DNA of 6,170 nt from Methanosarcinales archaeon (GCA_030606635.1 JAUWGA010000104.1:1-6170); one strand, 5' to 3'; shown: positions 1 to 6,045, numbered from the stretch's first letter. Translations and numbers: made by a program. Notes: generated by a model not told the origin, from the letters alone.

Positions 1-1435
1 CGGGACGATGCGGGGTGAGATCCAGAAACTGCAAGGAGAGGTGCAGAAACTGGAAGGGGCGATCGAGAAAGAGACAGGGACTAGGGATCTCACAAAAGTT
101 GGTGAAGACATCGCTGCCAAGAAGCAGGAGATTCTTGACCTTGAGGAACGGCTCAGAAGCCGGGAAGGGGAGGTTAAGCGGTATCAGGATCAATATGAGA
201 AGGCTCGTGCGCTGTATGAGCGACTTGATGATGATATCACCGATTTTGAACAGAAATCCGAATCCGAAAGTGTCGGAGAGTTCACTGAAAGGCTCCACAA
301 GCATGAACGGAAGAGAAAAGACTTAAAGATCGTGAAGGACATGCTCGATGACCTTCAGGGTGTGGTTGATAAAGCGTACAAGGTATTCAGCGATTCCGAA
401 CGAGCGCCACTGCCAGAGAGCGTGAAAGATGAACCACTCCTCCACAAAGCAAGCACATTGCTCGGAGAACCCGGTGAATGCCCGGTATGCCGCGGCGGTG
501 CAGTTCGCAACACGCTTGATGATAGGCGGAAGGAACTGAAAGAGTGTGCTACAGACTTTGCGAAGGCGATACGCGGTGAAGAAGAGGAGATGAAAGTCAT
601 AAAGGGGGACATCAGGGAACTTCAGGACCGGATCGAGGGAATCAATTCGAAGAGGCGGGAACGCGATAAAGCAAAACGTGATTCCAACGACCTTCTCAAG
701 GAACTGGATGACCGGAAAAACCTGCGTGATGGCGTTGACGAGGAGATAGCGGAGAAGGCACACGAACTCGGGATTCTCGAACAGCACTATGCTGATGCTG
801 CAAAGACGGTGCGCACCGAGAGCAGGGATCAGCTCAACAAAGTGCGGGAGAAGATCGGAGGTTATGAAAACGAGATCCGGAACAACCAGAATGAGATGGA
901 CCGGCTCACTCGTGAGATCCCCGACTACACAATCGGAGAGTCGCTTGAGGACTACGCAAATAAGAAGCGGTTGGGACTCGATGATCTGCGGCTGAAGATC
1001 GAGGAACTGAAGGATGGATGGGAGCACGAGGTATTCGGAGCAGTGGATCTCTTCAATAAAAACATCAATGACATCTACAAGGATATGGGATTCAAAACCT
1101 TCCGCGACATCGAGATCATAAAGGAGACCACGCGGGACAGACTGACCTCACTCGACGTAAAAGTGGAACATGCGAGCGGAAAGACGCAGTCGCTCTCAAG
1201 TCTCAGTAAAGCGGAACAGTTGACGCTCGGTCTTGTCTTCCAGATATCTGCGAAGGAGAATTACATCCCTGCATTCCCGTTCTTCGTGATCGATGACAAT
1301 ATGAACACCTTCGATCCGGACCGGTCAAGGTCGATCATGGAGTACCTGTCAGACAAGGCGGAATATGTTCTCGTCTCCAGACCGGTGCCTCCAAGCGAGC
1401 AGGGAGATCTTTCGATCGAGTACGGTTTTAATTAA
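1..1435 (+). CDS. SMC/Rad50-like zinc-hook ATPase, C-terminal part (5' end outside window)
   Basis: The reading frame is already open at the left edge (codons at 2-4 and 5-7 precede the first ATG at 8), so this is a 5'-truncated gene and the ATG at 8 is probably internal. Residues are numbered from that ATG. The protein is a long charged coiled coil (about 1-130 and 170-340) interrupted by a CPVC motif at 158-161, the place and form of a Rad50-type zinc hook. The C-terminal half of an ABC-type head follows: an LSKAEQ signature (399-404), a Walker B strand ending in Asp429-Asp430, a D-loop-like MNTFDPDR, and a strand ending VLVSR at 454-458. The Walker A lobe must lie upstream, outside the window. 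The LSKAE signature and altered catalytic residues resemble the archaea-specific SMC-related proteins of haloarchaea (family recall, not searched). A role in chromosome organisation or DNA repair is inferred from the fold. The gene ends in TAA and has its own terminator. Confidence 0.85.
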   Translation, partial: GTMRGEIQKLQGEVQKLEGAIEKETGTRDLTKVGEDIAAKKQEILDLEERLRSREGEVKRYQDQYEKARALYERLDDDITDFEQKSESESVGEFTERLHKHERKRKDLKIVKDMLDDLQGVVDKAYKVFSDSERAPLPESVKDEPLLHKASTLLGEPGECPVCRGGAVRNTLDDRRKELKECATDFAKAIRGEEEEMKVIKGDIRELQDRIEGINSKRRERDKAKRDSNDLLKELDDRKNLRDGVDEEIAEKAHELGILEQHYADAAKTVRTESRDQLNKVREKIGGYENEIRNNQNEMDRLTREIPDYTIGESLEDYANKKRLGLDDLRLKIEELKDGWEHEVFGAVDLFNKNINDIYKDMGFKTFRDIEIIKETTRDRLTSLDVKVEHASGKTQSLSSLSKAEQLTLGLVFQISAKENYIPAFPFFVIDDNMNTFDPDRSRSIMEYLSDKAEYVLVSRPVPPSEQGDLSIEYGFN

Positions 1436-1453
1436 AGACAGTTTCGTGAGGCG

Positions 1454-1491
1454 ATCCCCGGAGAGATTCGGGGATGTTGTTTTTATTTTTT
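1454..1491 (+). terminator. Hairpin and T-tract terminator of the SMC-like gene
   Basis: A 7-bp perfect stem ATCCCCG/CGGGGAT (1454-1460 with 1469-1475) encloses an 8-nt loop and is followed by a T-rich run (GTTGTTTTTATTTTTT, ending 1491). It starts 19 bp after the TAA of the plus-strand gene. The T tract is on the plus strand only, so it serves this gene rather than the convergent minus-strand operon. Archaea can terminate on the T run alone. Confidence 0.75.
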
Positions 1492-1525
1492 AGAATTTTG
1501 TGGTGTAGTGAAACTGGAACTTTGC

Positions 1526-1601
1526 CTTGACCTGAAATGGTGCTAACTTAAGCGAACTGCTTCACGACCGAGACTATGTGGTGGGGCACGTTCAGGTCAA
1601 G
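1526..1601. repeat. 11-bp perfect inverted repeat with 54-bp spacer
   Basis: CTTGACCTGAA at 1526-1536 and its exact reverse complement TTCAGGTCAAG at 1591-1601. It lies downstream of the platform gene in the convergent intergenic region. On the minus-strand transcript one arm would fall inside the doubtful 37-codon frame and the other 11 nt after its stop. It has no adjacent T tract, so it is not an obvious terminator. It could be an RNA stem, a paired protein-binding site or chance. Confidence 0.4.
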
Positions 1602-1661
1602 TTGTGCGCAGACCTCTTCCTCGATCCCCGGCGATTTTGTTGGCTGGAAAGGGTCACACAC
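1548..1661 (-). CDS. Possible small overlapping ORF (37 codons), unrecognised
   Basis: A GTG at 1661-1659 overlaps the last codons and the TGA of the platform gene by 8 nt in another frame, and the frame runs to a TAA at 1550-1548. The product has two Cys (2 and 18), an acidic IEEEVCAQ stretch and a VPHHIVSVVKQFA C-terminus. It is not repetitive, and most codons end in G or C as in the neighbouring genes. Against it: an in-frame TAG lies four codons before the GTG, so only about 41 codons are open, a length that random sequence often gives. There is no ATG and no clear ribosome binding site beyond GGTG-like bases. If real, it would be translationally coupled to the platform gene. I do not recognise it, and a remnant of a longer gene is equally possible. 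Confidence 0.22.
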   Translation of the reverse strand: MCDPFQPTKSPGIEEEVCAQLDLNVPHHIVSVVKQFA

Positions 1662-3951
1662 CGCCCACCGCTAGCTTGAAGATCAGAAGCGCGACCGTCA
1701 TCATGATCATGGAGTGTTTGAGCCCTGACATCACGCTGCCCTCGCCCATCACACCTGCTATCAGTCCGGAGCAGAAACCCTGGATCAGTGATGCATGGAA
1801 GAACATCCGCTTGTATGAATCAAGGTCGAAAGCACCAAGAAAGCCGCCGCCGCCGCCTGCCGCACCGGAAGCCTCCATCTCTTCGCCTGCTATCGCCATC
1901 TGGGTGAGGAATGAATCCGTGATCACATAGATGACCCCGACAAAAACAACGAATGAGATATATATGATTACAATATATATCATCATGTTCATCGCACGTT
2001 CCTTTCTAAGTGTCTGCTCGGTCTCCGCGTCCCGCGCAGCAACACTGAGCACCTCGCCGACATCACCACTGGATTCGTTCGCTCTGGTGATCAGCGTGAT
2101 CGACCTTGCGACTACGTGCGTCCTGATGCGGTTCGCAAACCGGGTCAGCGCATCATTGACATCCAGCCCCCAGTCGATATCCTTCCAGACCAGTTTGATC
2201 TGCCTACTGATCGCGCCGGTGTCGGATTTCGCCATCAGTTTGATCGAGTCCCTTATCGTCATTCCGGTCTCGTTCGTGCTCGCCATCCGCCCTAAGAAGT
2301 CCGGGACCTGCTTCTGGAGTTTTCTCTCACGCGCCATCTTCTTCTCGTGGAAGAATGCAAGCGGAACGAGTGCTATGTACGCAGCGTACACGAGATAATC
2401 ATCCAGGAAGTTGACTGTGAGGTTAAAACTCAGTAGTTCGTGCCGATGCGTCAAATACGCGACTGCGACTACTATCAGTGCGGCAGGCGCGCTTACAAGC
2501 AGTACGTTGGCTGGCTGCAGCTTCACAAACTTTAGCGGATCCTTAAGCGTCTGCCTTACTGCGAGCGTCTGTTTGGACTTTATAAATCGCGCCCACATCT
2601 TCTTTAACACGAGCAGCTGTTCGGTATCAGGATCCGCGGAAGCGTTCTTATCGGTCTTCAGGTGTACCAGTTCAGGCGGCATCACGACCTCGTGATCGAG
2701 TTTCGCCCGCGTGTTTAAGAGTGCCGGATTGCCGCTTGCCGACGGCGAGAGCATATCGATCATGACCACGAACATGACCGACCCCACCGGGATCACCGCA
2801 TAGATGATCGCATAGAGCATCATATCGTTCCCGGATCCCATCAGCACCATCATCACGCCCATGATGATGACGAAGAGAGGACCTGCCACGAAAGCGGTCA
2901 CGTAAGACTCCGCTATAAGTCCAAGCGTCTCGAGATAACCCTTCTGGTCTATGATCGCCTCCTTCAGATACTGGTCAGACTTATCCTTGAAGTATTTGGG
3001 GATGTCGCCACCACTATCGATGACCGCGAGCAGGTTATGGGTCAGGTCCTGAAACTTGGCAGACGGTGTCGATTCGGAGGTGTTCCGAAGAGCCGTCCTG
3101 AGATCGTGCCCGAAATACTCCATATCCCGTACGATCGTGTCTACTTCATTTGCAACCTCGCCGTACGTGTCTTTACATTCTGCAAGCGACCTGAATATCT
3201 CGACGATGTTCATGCCGCCATTGGAGAGCGCATACATGAACGTGACCGCATACGGGAGATTCCGGTCGATATCACCCTTGCGCCCGCTTGCTTTAAATGA
3301 CGGGTAGAGCAGGAATAGGATGTACACAATCCCGCCGAGCACGATGCTTAGGAAGACTATAATGAACAGGGTGAGGAATAACCACTTGTAATCGATCAGC
3401 CATGCTGTTGATTCGCTGAATGTCAGTTTCGTGATCTTGTCAGGAAGTCCGATGACCCTGATCACAACAAAAGAGATGACCAGTCCGAGAATCGCTCCGA
3501 TGATCCCTGCAACTACGGAGTAGAAGAGCGAGCTTGAGACATACATCTCATACGATACCGGGATGCGGGCTTGCCGCAGTTTGATGCGTAGGTCCCGGTA
3601 CTGCGCTGCCTGCGCCCTGATGCGATCACCGAGCACCACGAACGGAACCATCACGAACAGACGTAACCAGTGATGGAACTGTTTTGTAAATTCGTCGAGC
3701 GCGCCGGATTTCCCATATTCTGCCCCTTCTGAATCCTCACCGATCGTAGAAAGGATCTTCATCTCGTGCCTGTTACCCCCTTCCCCGGTCTCCGAATCCC
3801 CCTCTTCCATCAGTTCGTGCAACTCTGGCTCCAGCGGTTGCTCTGCCAAAACCGGAGTGTCACTCATCGACGGGAGTTTGAGTCCCCCTTTCTCTTCGTC
3901 TGCCCCCTCTGTCCGGATGGCTGACCCCACTTCACCATCTTGCAGTTCCAT
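1654..3951 (-). CDS. Type II secretion F family membrane platform protein (archaeal TadC/FlaJ-like, two F domains)
   Basis: A 765-residue inner-membrane platform protein of the kind that anchors assembly of archaeal type IV pilus-like or archaellum-like filaments. It has two type II secretion F cores. The first (about 230-370) runs from LPYAVTFMYALSNGG through the IDSGGDIPKYF stretch into a hydrophobic pair. The second (about 548-677) runs from VPDFLGRMASTNETG through ITRANESSGDVGEVL into a hydrophobic segment. About nine membrane segments are visible, roughly 138-166, 186-215, 348-371, 377-401, 481-500, 517-533, 653-677, 717-734 and 745-762. The C-terminal GLIAGVMGEGSVMSGLKHS loop is typical of archaeal family members as I recall them. 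Residues 1-85 form a hydrophilic, strongly acidic tail, and a Gly-rich linker (695-703, a GCC-type triplet run) precedes the last two helices. The ATG at 3951 lies 13 bp after the cupredoxin stop, implying co-transcription, but it has only a weak ribosome site. Met29 (3867) is an alternative start. The expected partner ATPase is absent from the window. Confidence 0.9.
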   Translation of the reverse strand: MELQDGEVGSAIRTEGADEEKGGLKLPSMSDTPVLAEQPLEPELHELMEEGDSETGEGGNRHEMKILSTIGEDSEGAEYGKSGALDEFTKQFHHWLRLFVMVPFVVLGDRIRAQAAQYRDLRIKLRQARIPVSYEMYVSSSLFYSVVAGIIGAILGLVISFVVIRVIGLPDKITKLTFSESTAWLIDYKWLFLTLFIIVFLSIVLGGIVYILFLLYPSFKASGRKGDIDRNLPYAVTFMYALSNGGMNIVEIFRSLAECKDTYGEVANEVDTIVRDMEYFGHDLRTALRNTSESTPSAKFQDLTHNLLAVIDSGGDIPKYFKDKSDQYLKEAIIDQKGYLETLGLIAESYVTAFVAGPLFVIIMGVMMVLMGSGNDMMLYAIIYAVIPVGSVMFVVMIDMLSPSASGNPALLNTRAKLDHEVVMPPELVHLKTDKNASADPDTEQLLVLKKMWARFIKSKQTLAVRQTLKDPLKFVKLQPANVLLVSAPAALIVVAVAYLTHRHELLSFNLTVNFLDDYLVYAAYIALVPLAFFHEKKMARERKLQKQVPDFLGRMASTNETGMTIRDSIKLMAKSDTGAISRQIKLVWKDIDWGLDVNDALTRFANRIRTHVVARSITLITRANESSGDVGEVLSVAARDAETEQTLRKERAMNMMIYIVIIYISFVVFVGVIYVITDSFLTQMAIAGEEMEASGAAGGGGGFLGAFDLDSYKRMFFHASLIQGFCSGLIAGVMGEGSVMSGLKHSMIMMTVALLIFKLAVGGV

Positions 3952-3964
3952 AGTCTTAGCGGTA

Positions 3965-4570
3965 TTATTTGACTATTATTGTTCCTATCATGTGAGGGAA
4001 ATACTCACATCCGTAATGGTACGTTCCACTTGAGTTAAATGTGTAAGTGAACTCGGATCCAAACGGGATATCGACGGGCTGCCACAGACCGTCATCGCTC
4101 GTCAGGATATACGTCCCCTGTTTATATGTATCTTTATTGAGCCATACGACGCTGTCGTTTCGCGCAATCGTGTAGTTGACCGGATCGAATTCGAATTTCT
4201 GAGTGGCATACGGGTTGATTATGACTGTGTGTAGCTCTGGTAGGCGCTCCGGAGTTGCCGGAGTCACTACTGGCGGAGCCGGTTCTGTGGTGGGCGTCGG
4301 TGTAGCAGGAGGTATGTCAGTGGGCGCAACGGTTGGCGCGGCAGTGGGTTCTGTCTCAGGGACCTGCACGGTTGGCGTTTCCTCTGCAACAACACCCTCG
4401 CCGTTGTCGGTTGGTAGCAATCCCGGAACGAATACTACCGCCAGCAGGGCAAGGATAAGTAGTGCCAGCGCAGCCACAGCGAGCAATCCCCTGGAACCGC
4501 CGCCGCACCACTCGTTAAACTCATCCCAGCTATCCCGAATTTTAACGTACATTTCTGATGCAAATCCCAT
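3965..4570 (-). CDS. Membrane-anchored cupredoxin-like surface protein with altered copper ligands
   Basis: A 201-residue protein in three parts. A short cytoplasmic N-terminus is followed by a membrane helix (about 28-51). A Thr/Pro-rich linker (about 64-109) comes next, probably extended and possibly O-glycosylated. The C-terminal cupredoxin-like beta domain (about 112-201) has the family landmarks: NDSVVWLNKD (138-147), LTSDDG (156-161), a PFGSEFTYTF stretch (169-178), and SGTYHYGC...MIGTIIVK at the end. By topology the domain should face outside. In canonical type 1 copper sites the ligands are His before the TSDDG turn, then Cys, His and Met in a C-x2-H-x2-M pattern. Here Cys188 and Met194 are kept, but the first His is Tyr154 and the second is Phe191, with His193 displaced by two positions. 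Copper binding is therefore uncertain. The start is fixed by AGGAGG nine bases upstream. It is the first gene of a likely operon with the platform protein. Confidence 0.82.
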   Translation of the reverse strand: MGFASEMYVKIRDSWDEFNEWCGGGSRGLLAVAALALLILALLAVVFVPGLLPTDNGEGVVAEETPTVQVPETEPTAAPTVAPTDIPPATPTPTTEPAPPVVTPATPERLPELHTVIINPYATQKFEFDPVNYTIARNDSVVWLNKDTYKQGTYILTSDDGLWQPVDIPFGSEFTYTFNSSGTYHYGCEYFPHMIGTIIVK

Positions 4571-4579
4571 TATGATGCG

Positions 4580-4585
4580 CCTCCT
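4580..4585 (-). promoter_or_regulatory. Strong Shine-Dalgarno site of the cupredoxin-like gene
   Basis: AGGAGG on the minus strand, nine bases before the ATG at 4570. It is a full match to the archaeal anti-Shine-Dalgarno core and decides the start codon of the cupredoxin-like protein. Confidence 0.8.
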
Positions 4586-4594
4586 ATCTCGTTT

Positions 4595-4612
4595 CCACCA
4601 AACTCATGGTGG
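4595..4612. promoter_or_regulatory. Perfect 6-bp palindrome in the leader of the cupredoxin-platform operon
   Basis: CCACCA (4595-4600) and TGGTGG (4607-4612) are exact reverse complements around a 6-nt loop. The element lies just upstream of the Shine-Dalgarno site on the minus strand and downstream of the putative TATA box, so it could be a leader hairpin or a repressor operator. A second, shorter palindrome (CGTAT/ATACG, 4618-4633) lies directly beside it on the promoter side. Function is inferred from position only. Confidence 0.4.
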
Positions 4613-4643
4613 ATTATCGTATGCTCATATACGCCACTCCTCT

Positions 4644-4651
4644 TATTAAAA
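4644..4651 (-). promoter_or_regulatory. Putative archaeal TATA box of the cupredoxin-platform operon
   Basis: TTTTAATA on the minus strand. The usual 25-base spacing would put the transcript start near 4622, giving a leader of about 50 nt that contains the 4595-4612 hairpin and the AGGAGG. A nearby GTATATGA (minus strand, 4633-4626) is a competing candidate. Confidence 0.35.
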
Positions 4652-4662
4652 TGAACCCAAGC

Positions 4663-4670
4663 TATATTAA
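4663..4670 (+). promoter_or_regulatory. Putative archaeal TATA box of the DUF366 gene
   Basis: TATATTAA, in an otherwise mixed-composition stretch. At normal archaeal spacing, transcription would begin around 4690, close to or inside the first units of the ATG repeat, so the message may be nearly leaderless or have a repeat-made leader of about 75 nt. Confidence 0.45.
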
Positions 4671-4684
4671 TCTTACTGGATGAT

Positions 4685-4765
4685 ATGTGTCGTATGTGTC
4701 CGATGTGTCCGATGAGTCTTATGAGTCTTATGAGTCTTATGAGTTCTATGAGTTCTATGAGTTCG
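4685..4765 (+). repeat. Nine tandem 9-bp units, each starting with an in-frame ATG
   Basis: Nine consecutive 9-bp units of the form ATG-(T/A)GT-NNN lead directly into the ATGAAATCC that begins the DUF366 gene. The third codon changes in blocks of three: CGT/CCG/CCG, then three CTT, then TCT/TCT/TCG. The first three units have TGT and the last six AGT as second codon. This block pattern suggests stepwise duplication by slippage. Read in frame it gives a Met-Cys/Ser-X tripeptide series. Whether it is translated is unknown. It is not CRISPR-like, because it has no spacers. Confidence 0.9.
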
Positions 4766-5332
4766 ATGAAATCCGTTGTCATAGACCGCCAGATGATGTA
4801 TGACGGCTCGCAGATCGATCCGCTGTGGGCTTACGAACATCTGGACGTGCGCGGCGATTCGGTCATCGTATTTTGTGGCGCGATGGATGTGGTGCATGTG
4901 AAAGACATCGAGGATGAGAAGGGCGGAAAAGCGATAAGAGGGGACTCCCTGATCCATCTCATCGTCGAACGGTTCGACTCGCCTGCAAACATGCGGCACG
5001 CATACTACCTCCAGCGGATACTGATCGTCTGCGTCCAGGACGTCTTGAGAAACCTCGGCGTCACCGCAGATAGAAGCGGGGACGATCTCTTCGTAGACGG
5101 CGGGAAACTGACCGTGAGCATCGCAACAGCGGGAATCTCGTCAGAGAAGATCCACTGCGGCATCAACTTAACCGGCAGGGGAACGCCCGCGGAAGCAAAC
5201 GCAGTCGGGCTATCTGAAATCGGGATCGATCCGGACTCATGGAAGGAGATTGGAAAGGAGATTGCGGATCGGTTCGTCTCTGAGATCAGGGATATTGAGT
5301 CAGATATCTGCAAAACAAGACCTCTGGCATGA
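4766..5332 (+). CDS. DUF366 family archaeal protein
   Basis: The 188-residue product from the ATG at 4766 matches, from memory, the archaeal DUF366 family (COG2029). It has a YDGSQIDPLWAY stretch near the N-terminus (12-23), then RGDSVIVFCGAMDV, GDSLIHLIVERFD, and SGDDLFVDGGKLTVSIAT followed by IHCGINLTGRGTP. The family has no established function to my knowledge. I recall its fold being related to biotin/lipoate ligase-like proteins, but that is not a functional assignment. The frame stays open upstream through nine ATG-led repeat units to 4685, which would add 27 low-complexity residues. I chose 4766 because family-like sequence begins there, yet no good ribosome site precedes it, whereas GGATGAT sits right before the 4685 ATG. 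The real start may be any of ten ATGs. The gene is divergent from the cupredoxin operon and convergent with the next gene. Confidence 0.85.
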   Translation: MKSVVIDRQMMYDGSQIDPLWAYEHLDVRGDSVIVFCGAMDVVHVKDIEDEKGGKAIRGDSLIHLIVERFDSPANMRHAYYLQRILIVCVQDVLRNLGVTADRSGDDLFVDGGKLTVSIATAGISSEKIHCGINLTGRGTPAEANAVGLSEIGIDPDSWKEIGKEIADRFVSEIRDIESDICKTRPLA

Positions 5333-5354
5333 CCCGGGGACGATCACTGGATAA

Positions 5355-5795
5355 TCACGGGCTAATAATCATTATCGCCGATCCGATTGCGATTGCCTGG
5401 ATGATCAGGTTAAAAGCCCGGTTACCAGACCTTATCTTCCCACCGATTACCGGGAATCTCACCCGCTTTCTACTAAATGGCATCCAGAGCGGCACACCGT
5501 TTGGGGTCAGCGAATCGAGCACCAGGTGCAGGATCACAGCAAGCGAGGCAAGTGACGCGTAAAACGGCGTGGAGGGGGAGTTCCCAAGCGCGAGCACGAG
5601 CGCGCCTGAAAAGAGCGCGAACGCGAGTGTATGCGTGATCGCACGGTGCTCAAGTGTTGGGACGTAGACGTCGAAGTCGCTTATGATCGACCACGTCACT
5701 GCCCAGCAGAGGACGCAGAGTGTGCTATGCGATGTGTAGTGCAGCGCAAGCGATGCGAGCAGTATCCCAGATGCGGCATGGGTCAGTTGTTTCAT
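5355..5795 (-). CDS. YdjM/DUF457-family membrane-bound putative metal-dependent hydrolase
   Basis: A 146-residue integral membrane protein with the conserved polar motifs of the YdjM (DUF457) family. These are an early His (LTHAASG, His6), an SDFDVYVP stretch (39-46) matching LPDIDH, HRAITH (50-55) matching HRGFTH, and the HLVLDSLTPNGVPLWMPF stretch (90-107) followed by RVRFPVI. His and Asp residues in these motifs are thought to bind metal. The family is annotated as hydrolase by motif, and the substrate is unknown. Four or so hydrophobic segments are visible (about 8-36, 55-71, 77-95 and 127-144). The frame remains open upstream to 6104, but that part runs into the tRNA and has no family-like sequence. 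The ATG at 5795 is preceded by GTGAT seven bases upstream and by a TATA-like box, so it is chosen. The gene is convergent with the DUF366 gene, 22 bp apart. Confidence 0.85.
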   Translation of the reverse strand: MKQLTHAASGILLASLALHYTSHSTLCVLCWAVTWSIISDFDVYVPTLEHRAITHTLAFALFSGALVLALGNSPSTPFYASLASLAVILHLVLDSLTPNGVPLWMPFSRKRVRFPVIGGKIRSGNRAFNLIIQAIAIGSAIMIISP

Positions 5796-5802
5796 GGCAG
5801 GT

Positions 5803-5807
5803 ATCAC
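5803..5807 (-). promoter_or_regulatory. GTGAT ribosome binding site of the YdjM-like gene
   Basis: GTGAT on the minus strand, part of the archaeal GGAGGTGATC consensus, seven bases before the ATG at 5795. It supports this start over the much longer upstream-open frame. Confidence 0.55.
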
Positions 5808-5832
5808 TTCTTTAAGAATCTCGCAGGATGCT

Positions 5833-5840
5833 TTAATTAA
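5833..5840 (-). promoter_or_regulatory. Putative TATA box of the YdjM-like gene, next to a C8/G8 run
   Basis: TTAATTAA with eight G residues directly upstream on the minus strand (C8 on the plus strand, 5841-5848). Standard spacing gives a transcript start near 5811 and a leader of about 16 nt containing the GTGAT site. The G run occupies the place of the TFB-recognition element but does not match a typical purine-mixed BRE. Confidence 0.42.
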
Positions 5841-5848
5841 CCCCCCCC

Positions 5849-6045
5849 TGCACACGGATTGACAGAGTCGATCAATTTGATAACCGTTACAAGAACGCCA
5901 GTTAATCAGGATCGCGATAATCGACCATGGGATAGGGAACTTACGAAGCATCCACAACGCCCTTACGATACACCGCGGCACCCAAAAACCCTGACCTGAT
6001 CGGTGAGACTCGTAACATCTGACACCCCCACCACTCCCCACGAGA
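5849..6045. other. Intergenic stretch with no supported gene
   Basis: Between the YdjM-like promoter and the tRNA gene I see no credible gene. The one long minus-strand frame here is rich in Trp, Cys and Arg, is unlike any family I know, and continues into the tRNA. There is no clear box C/D RNA, repeat array or T-rich terminator after the tRNA. Confidence 0.5.

Noticed and set aside
323..1027. Long minus-strand frame opposite the SMC-like gene
   Set aside because: The plus-strand protein has clear zinc-hook and ATPase-head motifs. The minus frame is a by-product of its codon bias.
1454..1491. Bidirectional terminator serving the minus-strand operon too
   Set aside because: Read on the minus strand, the A-rich run precedes the hairpin and no T run follows, so only the plus-strand gene is supported.
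1604..1930. Plus-strand proline-rich frame opposite the end of the platform gene
   Set aside because: It is antisense to the conserved C-terminal helices and Gly-rich linker of the platform protein. The proline run is the complement of the glycine codons.
4685..4765. Possible CRISPR or regulatory iteron array
   Set aside because: The units are contiguous 9-mers without spacers, in frame with the gene. Nothing nearby suggests Cas genes or a replication origin.
4570..4782. Minus-strand frame of 70 codons whose stop overlaps the cupredoxin ATG (TAATG)
   Set aside because: Half of it is the reverse reading of the 9-bp repeat, and the rest covers the putative promoter, hairpin and ribosome site. 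The stop-start overlap is attractive but the protein has no family-like sequence.
4673..4999. Minus-strand frame with a His-Arg-Thr/His-Lys-Thr tripeptide series
   Set aside because: It is the opposite-strand shadow of the DUF366 gene and its upstream repeat. The periodicity comes from the 9-bp units.
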